Positions 9,071 through 18,126 of a stretch of DNA of 64,000 nucleotides are shown here, in pieces. The translations under genes were made by a program, and so were the position numbers. Source of the stretch: UBA10364 sp038139395 (GTDB lineage: Bacteria; Bacteroidota; Bacteroidia; Flavobacteriales; Schleiferiaceae); the NCBI GenBank assembly GCA_038139395.1, contig JAYOSU010000003.1, positions 1 to 64,000 of the forward strand, written 5' to 3'. The notes beneath the pieces were generated by a model, which was not told where the DNA came from, made no database searches, and worked only from the letters and a program-made list of their open reading frames with translations. Position 1 is the stretch's first letter. Each line of letters opens with the position of its first letter.

Positions 9071-9724
9071 ATGTATACAGCCGAACTTATTTTCTCGCAC
9101 TTTCCTGATTTAACAGAAAAACAGCGTGAGCAAATAGAGCGTTTAAAGCCACTTTACGAGGATTGGAATGCGAAGATTAACGTAATCAGCAGAAAAGACA
9201 TGGAAGCCTTCTATTTGAAGCATGTCTTACACAGCATGTCCATTGCAAAAATGCACAACTTTTTACCCGGTCAGGTGGTACTTGATGTGGGAACTGGAGG
9301 TGGATTCCCGGGTATACCGTTAGCCATTTTGTTTCCTAATACTGAATTTCATTTGGTGGATTCCATTGGAAAGAAGATAAAGGTGGTAGGGGCAGTTGCA
9401 GAAGCTTTGGGGTTAGAAAATGTAGAGGGAACTCATGTTCGTGCCGAACAATTGAGGCATCAATACGACTTTATAATTTCTAGAGCCGTAACCCATATGC
9501 AACGTTTTATTCCGTGGATTAAGGGACGTTTAGATAAGAGTAATCTTGACCAAAACCGTCCAAATGGTCTAATCTATTTAAAAGGCGGTGAGTTAGCGGA
9601 GGAGTTAGGGCCTATAAAAGCAGAGTTAACACCGCTAAACAGATTTTTTGCAGAAGAATTTTTTGAGACCAAGAAGGTCGTTTATGTAACTCGAAAAGAA
9701 ATTCAAAATTTTCAAGTTCAATAA
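9071..9724 (+). CDS. rsmG: 16S rRNA (guanine-527 N7) methyltransferase
   Basis: A 217-residue SAM-dependent methyltransferase (GidB/RsmG) that methylates G527 of 16S rRNA. The SAM-binding loop VLDVGTGGGFPGIPLAI lies at about residues 68-84. HLVDSIGKKIKVV and ISRAV follow in the expected order. I start at ATG 9071 (MYTAELIF); the frame runs on upstream through the opposite-strand tgt, which is not credible coding. It stands alone between the divergent tgt and a bidirectional terminator shared with pruA. Confidence 0.94.
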   Translation: MYTAELIFSHFPDLTEKQREQIERLKPLYEDWNAKINVISRKDMEAFYLKHVLHSMSIAKMHNFLPGQVVLDVGTGGGFPGIPLAILFPNTEFHLVDSIGKKIKVVGAVAEALGLENVEGTHVRAEQLRHQYDFIISRAVTHMQRFIPWIKGRLDKSNLDQNRPNGLIYLKGGELAEELGPIKAELTPLNRFFAEEFFETKKVVYVTRKEIQNFQVQ

Positions 9725-9742
9725 ATTGATTTGGTATAAATG

Positions 9743-9769
9743 AACGAGGCGCCCAAAAGCGCCTCGTTT
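9743..9769. terminator. Bidirectional terminator between rsmG and pruA
   Basis: A perfect 10-bp GC-rich stem (9743-9752 with 9759-9768) and a 6-base loop lie between convergent genes. The flanks are A/T-rich on both sides, with only short T runs. Confidence 0.75.
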
Positions 9770-9786
9770 AATAAATAAAAATTCGA

Positions 9787-11412
9787 TTAACCTAGGAAGG
9801 GATAGCGATAATCTGTAGGTGGAACCAAGCATTCTTTGATGGTTCTCGCATTTACCCAACGCAAGAGGTTCATATAAGAACCTGCTTTATCGTTGGTACC
9901 TGAACCACGACTTCCTCCAAATGGTTGTTGACCAACAACAGCGCCGGTTGGCTTATCATTGATGTAAAAGTTCCCTGCAGCATTTTCAAGTGCCTTTGAG
10001 GCTTCTATTGCAGCATAACGATCACGAGAGAAAATAGCTCCTGTTAACGCGTAATCCGAGGTACTATCCACGAGCTTTAATGTTTCCAGCCATTGCTCAT
10101 CTTCGTATACATAGATGGTTAAAACAGGTCCAAAAATCTCTTCTACCATGGTACGGAATTTGGGATTCGTGGTTACTACAACAGTTGGCTCAATGAAGTA
10201 TCCAACACTCTTGTCGTAGCCTCCTCCTGCAATGATTTCAGCGTCTTTTTGCTCTTTAACAAAATCAATGTATGAAGCAATTTTATCAAAGGCACGCTCA
10301 TCAATAACGGCATTGATGAAGTTACCCATATCATCAGGACTGCCCATTTTAAAGTCTTTAAGATCATCAAGAAGTTCATTCTTAACGGCCGGCCACATAC
10401 TTTTAGGTATGTAGGCTCTTGAAGCCGCTGAACATTTTTGTCCTTGAAATTCAAATGCTCCTCTGCTCAGCGCGGTACTTACCTCTTTACTTTTTGCAGA
10501 AGGGTGAGCTACTACAAAGTCTTTTCCTCCGGTTTCACCGACTATTCGAGGATACGCCCGGTACATATTAATATTCATTCCTATTGTTTTCCATAAGTGT
10601 TGGAAAACAGCTGTAGACCCCGTGAAATGAAGTCCCGCAAAATCACGATGCTTAAAAATGTAATCGCCAGCTACCGGTCCATCAACGTGGATGAGATTAA
10701 TAACTCCTGGAGGTAATCCTGCTTCTATAAAAATCTCCATAACTACATTGGCCGAAAATATTTGGCTGTCTGCCGCTTTCCAGACCACCGTATTCCCCAT
10801 AAGTGCTGGGGTGGCGGGTAGGTTTCCTGCAATTGCTGTAAAGTTGAAAGGAGTTACGGCAAAAACAAAACCTTCTAACGGTCTGTATTCAAGTCTATTC
10901 CATATTCCTGGAGCGCTTTCAGGTTGTTCACTATAAATCTGTGTCATGTATTCTACATTGAATCTCAGAAAATCAGCAAATTCACAAACAGCATCAATTT
11001 CCGCTTGAAAACAACTCTTTCCTTGAGCAAGCATTGTTGCCGCATTGATTTTATAGCGGTATTTTCCACTTATGAGCTCCGCCGCTTTCAAAAAGATGGC
11101 CGCTCTATGTTCCCAAGGCATGTTTGACCAAAGATCTCTTGCTTTAAGTGCGCTGCTTACTGCTGCTTTGACATGATTCTCATCCCCTATGTGGTAGTGA
11201 CCAAGCAGGTGATTATGTTCATGCGGAGGAGTTAACTTACCTAAGTTCCCCGTGCGAACCTCTTTTCCGCCAATATACATGGGTACGTCGACTGTTGATG
11301 CGTATTGTTCTTTGTAAGAAGCTAATAGAGCTTCGCGTTCAGGTGTGCCGGGTGCATAATCGTAGATAGGCTCGTTTGAAGCCACTGGTACATTGAAAAT
11401 TCCGTTGGACAT
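9787..11412 (-). CDS. pruA: L-glutamate gamma-semialdehyde dehydrogenase
   Basis: A 541-residue aldehyde dehydrogenase of the 1-pyrroline-5-carboxylate dehydrogenase type, the second step of proline breakdown to glutamate. The catalytic Cys lies in FQGQKCSAASR and the general-base Glu in IVGETGGKD. FAVTPFNFTAIAGNLP and LHFTGST mark the NAD site, and the C-terminal YINDKPTGAVVGQQPFGG is typical. It is the standalone form without a proline dehydrogenase (PutA) domain, and no PRODH gene is next to it. Its start MSNGIFNVPVA fits Bacteroidota homologues. It diverges from serC over 197 bp. Confidence 0.96.
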   Translation of the reverse strand: MSNGIFNVPVASNEPIYDYAPGTPEREALLASYKEQYASTVDVPMYIGGKEVRTGNLGKLTPPHEHNHLLGHYHIGDENHVKAAVSSALKARDLWSNMPWEHRAAIFLKAAELISGKYRYKINAATMLAQGKSCFQAEIDAVCEFADFLRFNVEYMTQIYSEQPESAPGIWNRLEYRPLEGFVFAVTPFNFTAIAGNLPATPALMGNTVVWKAADSQIFSANVVMEIFIEAGLPPGVINLIHVDGPVAGDYIFKHRDFAGLHFTGSTAVFQHLWKTIGMNINMYRAYPRIVGETGGKDFVVAHPSAKSKEVSTALSRGAFEFQGQKCSAASRAYIPKSMWPAVKNELLDDLKDFKMGSPDDMGNFINAVIDERAFDKIASYIDFVKEQKDAEIIAGGGYDKSVGYFIEPTVVVTTNPKFRTMVEEIFGPVLTIYVYEDEQWLETLKLVDSTSDYALTGAIFSRDRYAAIEASKALENAAGNFYINDKPTGAVVGQQPFGGSRGSGTNDKAGSYMNLLRWVNARTIKECLVPPTDYRYPFLG

Positions 11413-11445
11413 CTATTCTGTGATTTAAAGTTGAAAAGTGATGCT

Positions 11446-11472
11446 CAAAGTTACATACAAAGCAGCATACAA
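11446..11472 (-). promoter_or_regulatory. Candidate promoter for pruA
   Basis: On the minus strand TAACTTTG (11446-11453) fits the TAnnTTTG -7 box. A TTG lies 16 bases further upstream (11470-11472), one base short of the usual 17-23 spacing. Transcription would start about 30 bases before the pruA ATG. Confidence 0.45.
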
Positions 11473-11579
11473 TGCTCATGTTCATTATGGGCTTGTGCTT
11501 TACTTTGATTTTGTGGATAGTTCGTGAATATTAACCAAAACTTTTTCTTGCGGTTCGCATTATTGGTAATAGAACAAAG

Positions 11580-11587
11580 TAGATTTG
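11580..11587 (+). promoter_or_regulatory. Candidate -7 box for serC-serA
   Basis: TAGATTTG fits TAnnTTTG and lies 22 bases before the serC ATG. No -33 TTG is seen at the ideal distance; the nearest is at 11563-11565. Confidence 0.4.
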
Positions 11588-11609
11588 TAGCCTATTTAAA
11601 AATGATGAA

Positions 11610-12683
11610 ATGAAAATTCATAATTTCTCTGCTGGGCCATGTATTCTTCCACAAGAAGTTTTTAAAGAGGCCTCAGAGTCGCTTTTAAATTTTGACAACC
11701 TAGGATTATCTGTGATTGAAATATCTCATCGTAGCAAGAGTTTTGTTGCGGTGATGGATGAGGCTGTTGCGTTAACCAAAGAATTACTCAATGTACCAGA
11801 TACTCATGAAGTCATATTCTTGCAGGGCGGCGCATCTATGCAATTTGCCATGGTTGCTTATAACTTATTGACGAAAAATGGTAAGGCTCAATATCTAGAT
11901 ACTGGCGCTTGGGCTTCAAAAGCATTCAAGGAGGCAGATGGATTGGGTCAAGCAGAGGTAATTGCATCATCAAAATCAAGCAATTACAATTATATTCCTA
12001 AAGACTATGTTATTGATGAAGGTGCGGACTATTTTCATTGCACTTCCAACAATACCATTTATGGGACTCAAATAAAGAATTTCCCAAATACCCGAGTACC
12101 TATGGTGTGTGATATGAGTTCTGATATTTTTTCAAGAACCATAGACGTGAATGCTTTTGACCTTATTTACGCGGGCGCTCAAAAAAACTTAGGACCTGCA
12201 GGTGCAACCTTGGTAATCGTTCGTAAGAGTGCATTAGGCAATTCCGGACGTTATATTCCTACGATGTTAGACTACAATACGCACATTTCAAAAGGTAGTA
12301 TGTTTAATACACCTCCAGTTTTTTCCGTGTATGTGAGTATGCTTACACTGCGTTGGCTGAAGTCCAATGGTGGAGTAGAGGCTATTTCAAAGAGAAATGA
12401 TGAAAAAGCAAACTTACTCTATCAAGAAATAGATCGTAACTCGCTGTTTGAAGGCACTGCAGCGGCAGAGGATAGGTCAACGATGAACGCTTGTTTTCTC
12501 CTTAAAGATGAGACGTCTCACAAAGCGTATTTTGATCAACTCATTAACAACAGTAAAATATCAGGTATTAACGGCCATCGTTCCGTTGGTGGCTATAGGG
12601 CATCTATGTACAATGCTATGGATTTGGACAGTGTACAAGCCTTGGTAGCATGTATGCAAGATTTAGAAAAAAAATATTCATGA
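11610..12683 (+). CDS. serC: Phosphoserine aminotransferase
   Basis: A 357-residue PLP-dependent class V aminotransferase that converts 3-phosphohydroxypyruvate to phosphoserine. The start MKIHNFSAGPCILP is diagnostic. LQGGASMQFAMV and TSNNTIYGTQ bind the cofactor phosphate, and the PLP Lys is K192 in AGAQKNLGPAG. It overlaps serA by ATGA (12680-12683), so two of the three serine-pathway enzymes are co-translated; serB is not in the window. Confidence 0.97.
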   Translation: MKIHNFSAGPCILPQEVFKEASESLLNFDNLGLSVIEISHRSKSFVAVMDEAVALTKELLNVPDTHEVIFLQGGASMQFAMVAYNLLTKNGKAQYLDTGAWASKAFKEADGLGQAEVIASSKSSNYNYIPKDYVIDEGADYFHCTSNNTIYGTQIKNFPNTRVPMVCDMSSDIFSRTIDVNAFDLIYAGAQKNLGPAGATLVIVRKSALGNSGRYIPTMLDYNTHISKGSMFNTPPVFSVYVSMLTLRWLKSNGGVEAISKRNDEKANLLYQEIDRNSLFEGTAAAEDRSTMNACFLLKDETSHKAYFDQLINNSKISGINGHRSVGGYRASMYNAMDLDSVQALVACMQDLEKKYS

Positions 12684-13618
12684 AAGTATTAGCAAACGAC
12701 GGGATTTCAGCTTCAGGTGTTACGGCGATTCAAGCATCTGGACACGAACTGTTCACTACTAAAGTTGCACAAGAGCAATTAGTAAATTTCATTAATGAGC
12801 ATCAAATTGATGTGGTTTTGGTTCGTTCTGCAACAACAATTCGCAAAGATTTGATTGATGCATGTTCTTCTCTCAAGGGTATTGGTCGCGGCGGAGTTGG
12901 TATGGATAACATTGATGTTGATTATGCTCGCGAAAAGGGGCTTAAGGTATTCAATACACCAGCCGCGTCTTCTGATTCAGTAGCAGAACTCGTCATGGGG
13001 CATATCAGAGGTCTTGTCCGCTTTTTACACGATTCAAATCGTCAAATGCCTTTGGAGGGTGATTCTAAATTTGGCGCTTTGAAAAAATCATATGCAAAAG
13101 GTATGGAGTTAAGAGGTCGCACCCTAGGAATTGTGGGATTTGGGCGCATTGGGCAGGCTTTAGCTAAGCTCGCAATTGGCGCGGGAATGAAAGTGATCTT
13201 TTCTGATATGCACGATAATCATGTGGATATTGAATTAGAGTTCTTTGATGGTCAAAAGGCAACCTTCACCTGTGAAAATGCAGGTTTTGAGCGTGTTTTG
13301 TCTGAAAGCGATTTTATTTCTGTACATGTTCCTGGTGGCGATTTAATTGGCAAAAATGAAATCTCCAAAATGAAAGACGGCGTATTTCTTATGAATGCTT
13401 CTAGAGGAGGCGTGGTCAATGAGGAGGCGTTATTGGAAGCGATTGAAAGCGGTAAAGTCGCGGGAGCAGGGCTTGATGTATTTACTAATGAGCCCACGCC
13501 AGCAGTGAAGGTCTTAATGAATGGAAAAGTCAGCATTACGCCTCATATTGGTGCGGCAACCCTAGAAGCTCAAGACAGAATAGGAACAGAATTGGCTGCG
13601 CATATTGATGAACTCTAG
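12680..13618 (+). CDS. serA: D-3-phosphoglycerate dehydrogenase, short form
   Basis: A 312-residue NAD-dependent D-2-hydroxyacid dehydrogenase, the first enzyme of serine synthesis. The NAD-binding motif GIVGFGRIGQALA is near residue 147. The active-site Arg (NASRGGVVNEEAL), Glu (near LDVFTNEPTP) and His (ITPHIGAATLEAQ) are present. It ends soon after the catalytic domain and so lacks the ACT or ASB domains used for serine feedback. The start is ATG 12680, overlapping the serC stop. The serC context makes PGDH more likely than another hydroxyacid dehydrogenase. A strong terminator follows. Confidence 0.9.
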   Translation: MKVLANDGISASGVTAIQASGHELFTTKVAQEQLVNFINEHQIDVVLVRSATTIRKDLIDACSSLKGIGRGGVGMDNIDVDYAREKGLKVFNTPAASSDSVAELVMGHIRGLVRFLHDSNRQMPLEGDSKFGALKKSYAKGMELRGRTLGIVGFGRIGQALAKLAIGAGMKVIFSDMHDNHVDIELEFFDGQKATFTCENAGFERVLSESDFISVHVPGGDLIGKNEISKMKDGVFLMNASRGGVVNEEALLEAIESGKVAGAGLDVFTNEPTPAVKVLMNGKVSITPHIGAATLEAQDRIGTELAAHIDEL

Positions 13619-13639
13619 TAGTTCCAATAATAGTTTACC

Positions 13640-13672
13640 AAAAAAGTCTGTGCTTAGCACAGACTTTTTTTT
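13640..13672 (+). terminator. Rho-independent terminator of serC-serA
   Basis: A perfect 14-bp stem (13640-13653 with 13657-13670), a TTA loop and eight T residues (13665-13672), 22 bases after the serA stop. Confidence 0.9.
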
Positions 13673-13714
13673 GATATCGATTATTGAAATATTGTTTTTG
13701 GGTAACTTATACCC

Positions 13715-14938
13715 ATGAAAAAGTTAGATAAAGTATCGGTTAGCCTTTTCAAGAATTTAACCATTGTTAATCTTTTTGTCTCAATAGGCATTTTTTTTAT
13801 TTGTCTTATTACCGGTAGACCAAGCAGCGTTGTTTTTGGTTCTTTACTTTTCAGTGCCTCCATTTCCATTTTTATGATTGCCAATTGGCATGAGGTCTGG
13901 TCAATAAGAGGAAGTAAATTGGTAGTCTATTCGGGACTCGCGCTTTTTTTGTTTTTAAGCTTGTTTGTTTCCTCACATGCTTTTACCCTTGCGGTCGTTG
14001 TGGATATTGTAGTGGCTGAATTACTTTTTAGCCGTTACGTAGCCTCCGAAAAACCTAATATATTACGACCTGTACATGCAATGGCCCTTGCGCTTCTTAT
14101 CATATTCGTGAACCAAACGTTTACTCTCATAAATCCTGGTATTCACGAATTATTGGACTGGGTGGATTTGATATTTTACATTTTCATCGTCGTGAAACTA
14201 ATATACGTAAGTTCAATATTGCGTTATGAGAGTCAGCGCATGGAAAAACAAAGAATAAAAGAAGAGCAATTCATAGAATACAGCGCCGAATTCAATAATT
14301 TCTTTTCGCATTATATCAATTCTCCTTTAACAGCGGCAATAAATAATGTTGAAATAGCAAGACTTAAAATACAAAAAGCAAAAGCGGAATCACTTGCTGA
14401 AACACTTGAGAGCCATTTTGGAAAAATCAATGAGGGGCTCGAAAACATTAGTTTAACGGCGAGAGAGTTATCGCTTATACATTTTATTCGTTCTGAAGTA
14501 CTTAGAACGGGTGGTGAAGTGGTTTCTATTCATAGTGTCATTCAAACTTTATCCGAAGAGCACAAATGTCCAATTGAGATGCTATTAGACGAATGGCCTT
14601 TGGTCTATGTTCCCCTGCTTATGATTGAATTTACCATTAGCCATATTATTTCCAATGCAAAAATCTATGCAAATGGGCACGAAGTCCCAACATTAGTAGT
14701 TGATGAACAAACGGGGTATTTAAGGATTAGCGTATTTAATAAAGGAAATATTCCAGAATTTGGAATGGATATTTTACATCCGTTTAAAAGAGGGACAAAC
14801 TCCATTGAAGGTACCGGATTTGGATTGGGTCTGAGTCTTGTCACTGACTTAGTTAGTGATTTTAATTGTGAATTTTCACTTGAAAATGTAGGGCCGTTCA
14901 CCCGATGTCAATTAAAATTGCCCCTTGCTCGGACATAG
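13715..14938 (+). CDS. Membrane-bound sensor histidine kinase, orphan
   Basis: A 407-residue protein with about six N-terminal membrane segments (residues 15-168), a short coiled stretch (170-190) and a divergent kinase core. The H box is NNFFSHYINSPLTAA with H199 as likely phospho-acceptor. The N box is ISHIISNAKIYANG (N314), the F box PFKRG (356-360) and the G box GTGFGLGLSL (366-375). The usual DxGxG motif is replaced by FNKGNIPEFG (341-350), seen in some divergent kinases. There is no response regulator nearby, no PAS or HAMP domain, and it is flanked by unrelated operons, so partner and signal are unknown. A strong terminator separates it from serA. Confidence 0.8.
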   Translation: MKKLDKVSVSLFKNLTIVNLFVSIGIFFICLITGRPSSVVFGSLLFSASISIFMIANWHEVWSIRGSKLVVYSGLALFLFLSLFVSSHAFTLAVVVDIVVAELLFSRYVASEKPNILRPVHAMALALLIIFVNQTFTLINPGIHELLDWVDLIFYIFIVVKLIYVSSILRYESQRMEKQRIKEEQFIEYSAEFNNFFSHYINSPLTAAINNVEIARLKIQKAKAESLAETLESHFGKINEGLENISLTARELSLIHFIRSEVLRTGGEVVSIHSVIQTLSEEHKCPIEMLLDEWPLVYVPLLMIEFTISHIISNAKIYANGHEVPTLVVDEQTGYLRISVFNKGNIPEFGMDILHPFKRGTNSIEGTGFGLGLSLVTDLVSDFNCEFSLENVGPFTRCQLKLPLART

Positions 14939-14995
14939 TACTTCCTTTAGCACTTATTAATGGCGTAACTTTCTCCCACCTAAGTACAGAATTTC

Positions 14996-16150
14996 ATGCT
15001 AAAACCATTTCGTGCGGTTCGCGCAGAACGCAACAAGGCACACCTCGTACCCAGTCGTTCCGTTGATTTATATTCAGCTGAACAGCTCTACGACAAACTC
15101 CGTAATAATCCATATTCCTTTCTTCAGGTGATTCGTCCTGAAACAGATATTCTATTAACCAATCAAGAGCGATTTGAGCGAATACGTTCAAGACTAAATC
15201 AGTTTATTGATAAAGGCACATTTAGGCTAGACGATATACCTAGTTACTTTTTGTACGAACAAAAATCTGCAGGCAGGACCTATTCGGGAATTATAGGATT
15301 ATTAGACGTTAATAAAGCTGAGGTTCATTTACATGAGAAAACTCTTGAGTCACGCGAAAAGCTCTTTGCGGAGTACTTAGAAAGTACAGGTTTTCAAGCA
15401 GAGCCTATATTGGTATTTGGCGCGTCGGATTCGCAACGAACCGATTTGATGGAAAAGATAAAGCTCACAGTACCCATATTTGACTTTTTTACCACTAATG
15501 AAATTGGACATAAATTATGGACTATCACGGGTGATTTGAAAGTTACAATTGAGGAAAGCTTTCGCAAAAACAATGAGTATTTTTTGGCAGATGGTCATCA
15601 TAGGTTTGGCTCTACAAAAAGAGTTGCAGAGCGTATGAAGCATTGTGAAGAGGCACAAATGATTCTTACAATGTTTATGGATGAAAAGGAGATTGGTATA
15701 GATTCTTTTGAGCGTTGGATCAACATTTCTGATATGAATTTTTCAATAGATCAACTCTACGATCGCTTTGAAGTAAATAAGAAAGTAGGCGGCTTTGAGA
15801 TGGTTGAAGGTGATATAGAAATGTTCTTTCAGGGGAAATGGTTTGTTCTTAAATCAATACAAACCATAAATCGTGATTTGCCACCAGAATATCTTTTTAG
15901 CAGTATTCTAGATCCTATTTTAGGAATAAAAGATGCTAAAAAGGATAGGCGAATAACTTATGTGCATCAAAAAGCATTAGACCAAAGTCAGGAGATGCTA
16001 ACTAAGGGGCTTGAAGTGGGGTTTCGTTTACCTGCGGTGAGTGTGGAAACACTTAAAAAAACCGCATTAGCTGGAGGAACTATGCCACCTAAAAGCACTT
16101 ATATTGAACCGAAATTAAGAAGCGGTATGATGCTTCATGTATTCAAATGA
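14996..16150 (+). CDS. DUF1015 family protein
   Basis: 384 residues matching the DUF1015 family (PF06245): start MLKPFRAVRA, central IGLLDV and the conserved FLADGHHRFGSTKRVA near residue 200, C-terminal GLEVGFRLPAVSVETL and MPPKSTYIEPKLRSGMM. The function is not established; the family often sits close to serA/serC, as here. It begins the tight plus-strand operon 14996-18126 and overlaps the next gene by ATGA. Confidence 0.9.
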   Translation: MLKPFRAVRAERNKAHLVPSRSVDLYSAEQLYDKLRNNPYSFLQVIRPETDILLTNQERFERIRSRLNQFIDKGTFRLDDIPSYFLYEQKSAGRTYSGIIGLLDVNKAEVHLHEKTLESREKLFAEYLESTGFQAEPILVFGASDSQRTDLMEKIKLTVPIFDFFTTNEIGHKLWTITGDLKVTIEESFRKNNEYFLADGHHRFGSTKRVAERMKHCEEAQMILTMFMDEKEIGIDSFERWINISDMNFSIDQLYDRFEVNKKVGGFEMVEGDIEMFFQGKWFVLKSIQTINRDLPPEYLFSSILDPILGIKDAKKDRRITYVHQKALDQSQEMLTKGLEVGFRLPAVSVETLKKTALAGGTMPPKSTYIEPKLRSGMMLHVFK

Positions 16151-16791
16151 GTATAGCTGAATCAATATCAAATTACTCGCTGGAATTAGGCGAGGTTCAA
16201 CTGATTGCAGTAAGCAAGACCAAATCGGAATCTGTCATAATGGAGGCATACCATGCAGGTCAGCGTCACTTTGGGGAAAATAAAGTTCAGGAATTAACGG
16301 CTAAGTACGAAGCATTGCCCAAAGATATTCATTGGCATATGATTGGTACGATTCAGACGAACAAATTGAAATACATAGCTTCATTCGTTCATATGGTACA
16401 CGGGGTTGATCGAAAAAAGGTTCTGGTAGAACTGAATAAACAAGCTCGTAAATGCAGCAGAACCATTCAATGCCTTCTCCAGGTCCATATTGCTAGGGAG
16501 GATACTAAGTTTGGTTTAAGCGAGTTAGAATTACGCGCTCTGGTGACTGAACTAGACCAGTTCCCTAATGCTGAGGTTGTTGGGCTCATGGGAATGGCAA
16601 CAAATACTAAAGATTCCAATGTAATAAACGCTGAGTTTACGTATTTAAAGAATCTTTTTGATGAACTTGGTTCAACACGTAACTGGCATACGCTGAGTAT
16701 GGGGATGAGCGGAGATTATAAAATTGCCCTTGAAAACGGGACAACCCATGTGAGGATAGGCTCTGCTATTTTTGGGGCTAGAAAAGAGTAG
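16147..16791 (+). CDS. YggS/PLPBP-family pyridoxal-phosphate homeostasis protein
   Basis: A 214-residue single-domain alanine-racemase-fold PLP carrier that in the family keeps free PLP low and affects amino-acid pools. K24 in LIAVSKTKS is the PLP Lys. FGENKVQEL, WHMIGTIQTNKLK and the C-terminal LSMGMSGDYKIAL with RIGSAIFGAR are characteristic. The frame is coupled to DUF1015 by ATGA and directly abuts the exonuclease gene. Confidence 0.94.
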   Translation: MSIAESISNYSLELGEVQLIAVSKTKSESVIMEAYHAGQRHFGENKVQELTAKYEALPKDIHWHMIGTIQTNKLKYIASFVHMVHGVDRKKVLVELNKQARKCSRTIQCLLQVHIAREDTKFGLSELELRALVTELDQFPNAEVVGLMGMATNTKDSNVINAEFTYLKNLFDELGSTRNWHTLSMGMSGDYKIALENGTTHVRIGSAIFGARKE

Positions 16792-18126
16792 ATGAGATTT
16801 GCGGTTATAGATATTGAGTGTACTGGGGGTTCTTGGGGGGACGAACGCATCATTGACGTTGCTGTATTTATATTAGAGAACGGCGAAATAGTTGATCAAT
16901 TTGTTTCTCTAGTGAACCCACAAAGAGCAATTGATCCCTACGTGACCAAACTAACCGGTATCACCAATAAGATGGTACGGACAGCTCCTAAGTTCTATGA
17001 ACTAGCAAAAAGGTTAGTTAAAATAACCGATGATGCCACTTTTGTAGCGCATAATATTGGTTTTGATTATCGTGTTTTTCAGCAAGAATTTGAGGCGTTA
17101 GGATTTGATTATCATAGAGCGACTCTAGATACTATTCCTTACTGCGAAAGAATGTTTCCAACTTGGGAGAATTATGGTTTAAAGACTGTGGCAAAGGAAT
17201 TGGGTCTTGTTAATTCTGCTCGCCATAGAGCGGAAGGTGACGCTAGACTGACCACCGAGCTATTGAAGATATTACTGCAGAAGGATAGGAGCTCTTTTTT
17301 AGATGAGGTACAAGTCTCAAAATCGGATAGTGAAAATAGAAATCCATTTAAAGACCAGGTAAAGAATTTAAACCATAAAGTAGGTATCTATTACATCTAT
17401 AATGATTCGGGAGAGCCGATATATATTGGTAATAGTAGGGATTTGCAGAATAGTATTAATAGGCATTTTGTTGCTGATAATAAATTGGCCTTATCTCTTC
17501 AAGCTGAAGCAAAACGCCTAGAAATTGAGAATATAGGGAATGAAGCAATAGCCCAGATTCAATATAAAAGAACCCTGGAAAGGCTGCGACCCGTGTATAA
17601 TAGCGCTAAGAAAAAGCAATTTCTGAATTTTGGAATATTTACCGAACCAAGGAAAAGTGTTTCCGTTGATTTTGTGCGAGTACATCCAATTCGTCACAAG
17701 AAACCGGAATTCTATTTTGAGGGAACGGGGTCAACCTATGGTTTTTTACAAAGGCTGATGATGAATGAATCGTTAGACCCATTTAAATTTTTGCTTGATA
17801 AAGACAGGGAACATTACTTCAAACATACCAAGAATCTTCAGTGGAAAGCCAAGTCCAAGCAAGTGTCACTAAGTTCCATGAGGCAATATTTGTATCCATC
17901 TGAAGCAACCTTAATCGGGCCTGGTCGCAAGGATAATGAAAAGTGTGCCATTCTAATTGAGGGTGGCCGAATATTGGGGTACACCTATTTTTATCTAGCA
18001 ACGGACGGTGCCAATCGGCCCAAATTAAAAAAACGAATGGTACATTTAGAGCACGACGCGTATGCCGCAGGTATCATTCATCACTTCTACCAGAAAGGTT
18101 ACCTGGAAGAACTTGTAACGGATTAG
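16792..18126 (+). CDS. DnaQ-type 3'-5' exonuclease fused to a degenerate GIY-YIG domain
   Basis: 444 residues. The N-terminal DEDDh exonuclease (about 1-165) keeps all catalytic residues: D7 and E9 in VIDIECTGG, D92 in HNIGFDYRVF, H145 and D150 in HRAEGDARL. A GIY-YIG domain follows (about 197-275; GIY 198-200, YIG 211-213), ending in LRPVYN as UvrC-like domains do. By eye, the catalytic Arg of the domain helix is replaced (LQNSINRHF) and the catalytic Glu position is Tyr. The last 170 residues form an unassigned C-terminal domain. The family resembles DNA polymerase III epsilon-like or UvrC/Cho-related fusions in repair; the exact role is unknown. It directly abuts YggS, and its TAG stop is directly followed by the stop of the opposing barrel gene. 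Confidence 0.85.
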   Translation: MRFAVIDIECTGGSWGDERIIDVAVFILENGEIVDQFVSLVNPQRAIDPYVTKLTGITNKMVRTAPKFYELAKRLVKITDDATFVAHNIGFDYRVFQQEFEALGFDYHRATLDTIPYCERMFPTWENYGLKTVAKELGLVNSARHRAEGDARLTTELLKILLQKDRSSFLDEVQVSKSDSENRNPFKDQVKNLNHKVGIYYIYNDSGEPIYIGNSRDLQNSINRHFVADNKLALSLQAEAKRLEIENIGNEAIAQIQYKRTLERLRPVYNSAKKKQFLNFGIFTEPRKSVSVDFVRVHPIRHKKPEFYFEGTGSTYGFLQRLMMNESLDPFKFLLDKDREHYFKHTKNLQWKAKSKQVSLSSMRQYLYPSEATLIGPGRKDNEKCAILIEGGRILGYTYFYLATDGANRPKLKKRMVHLEHDAYAAGIIHHFYQKGYLEELVTD

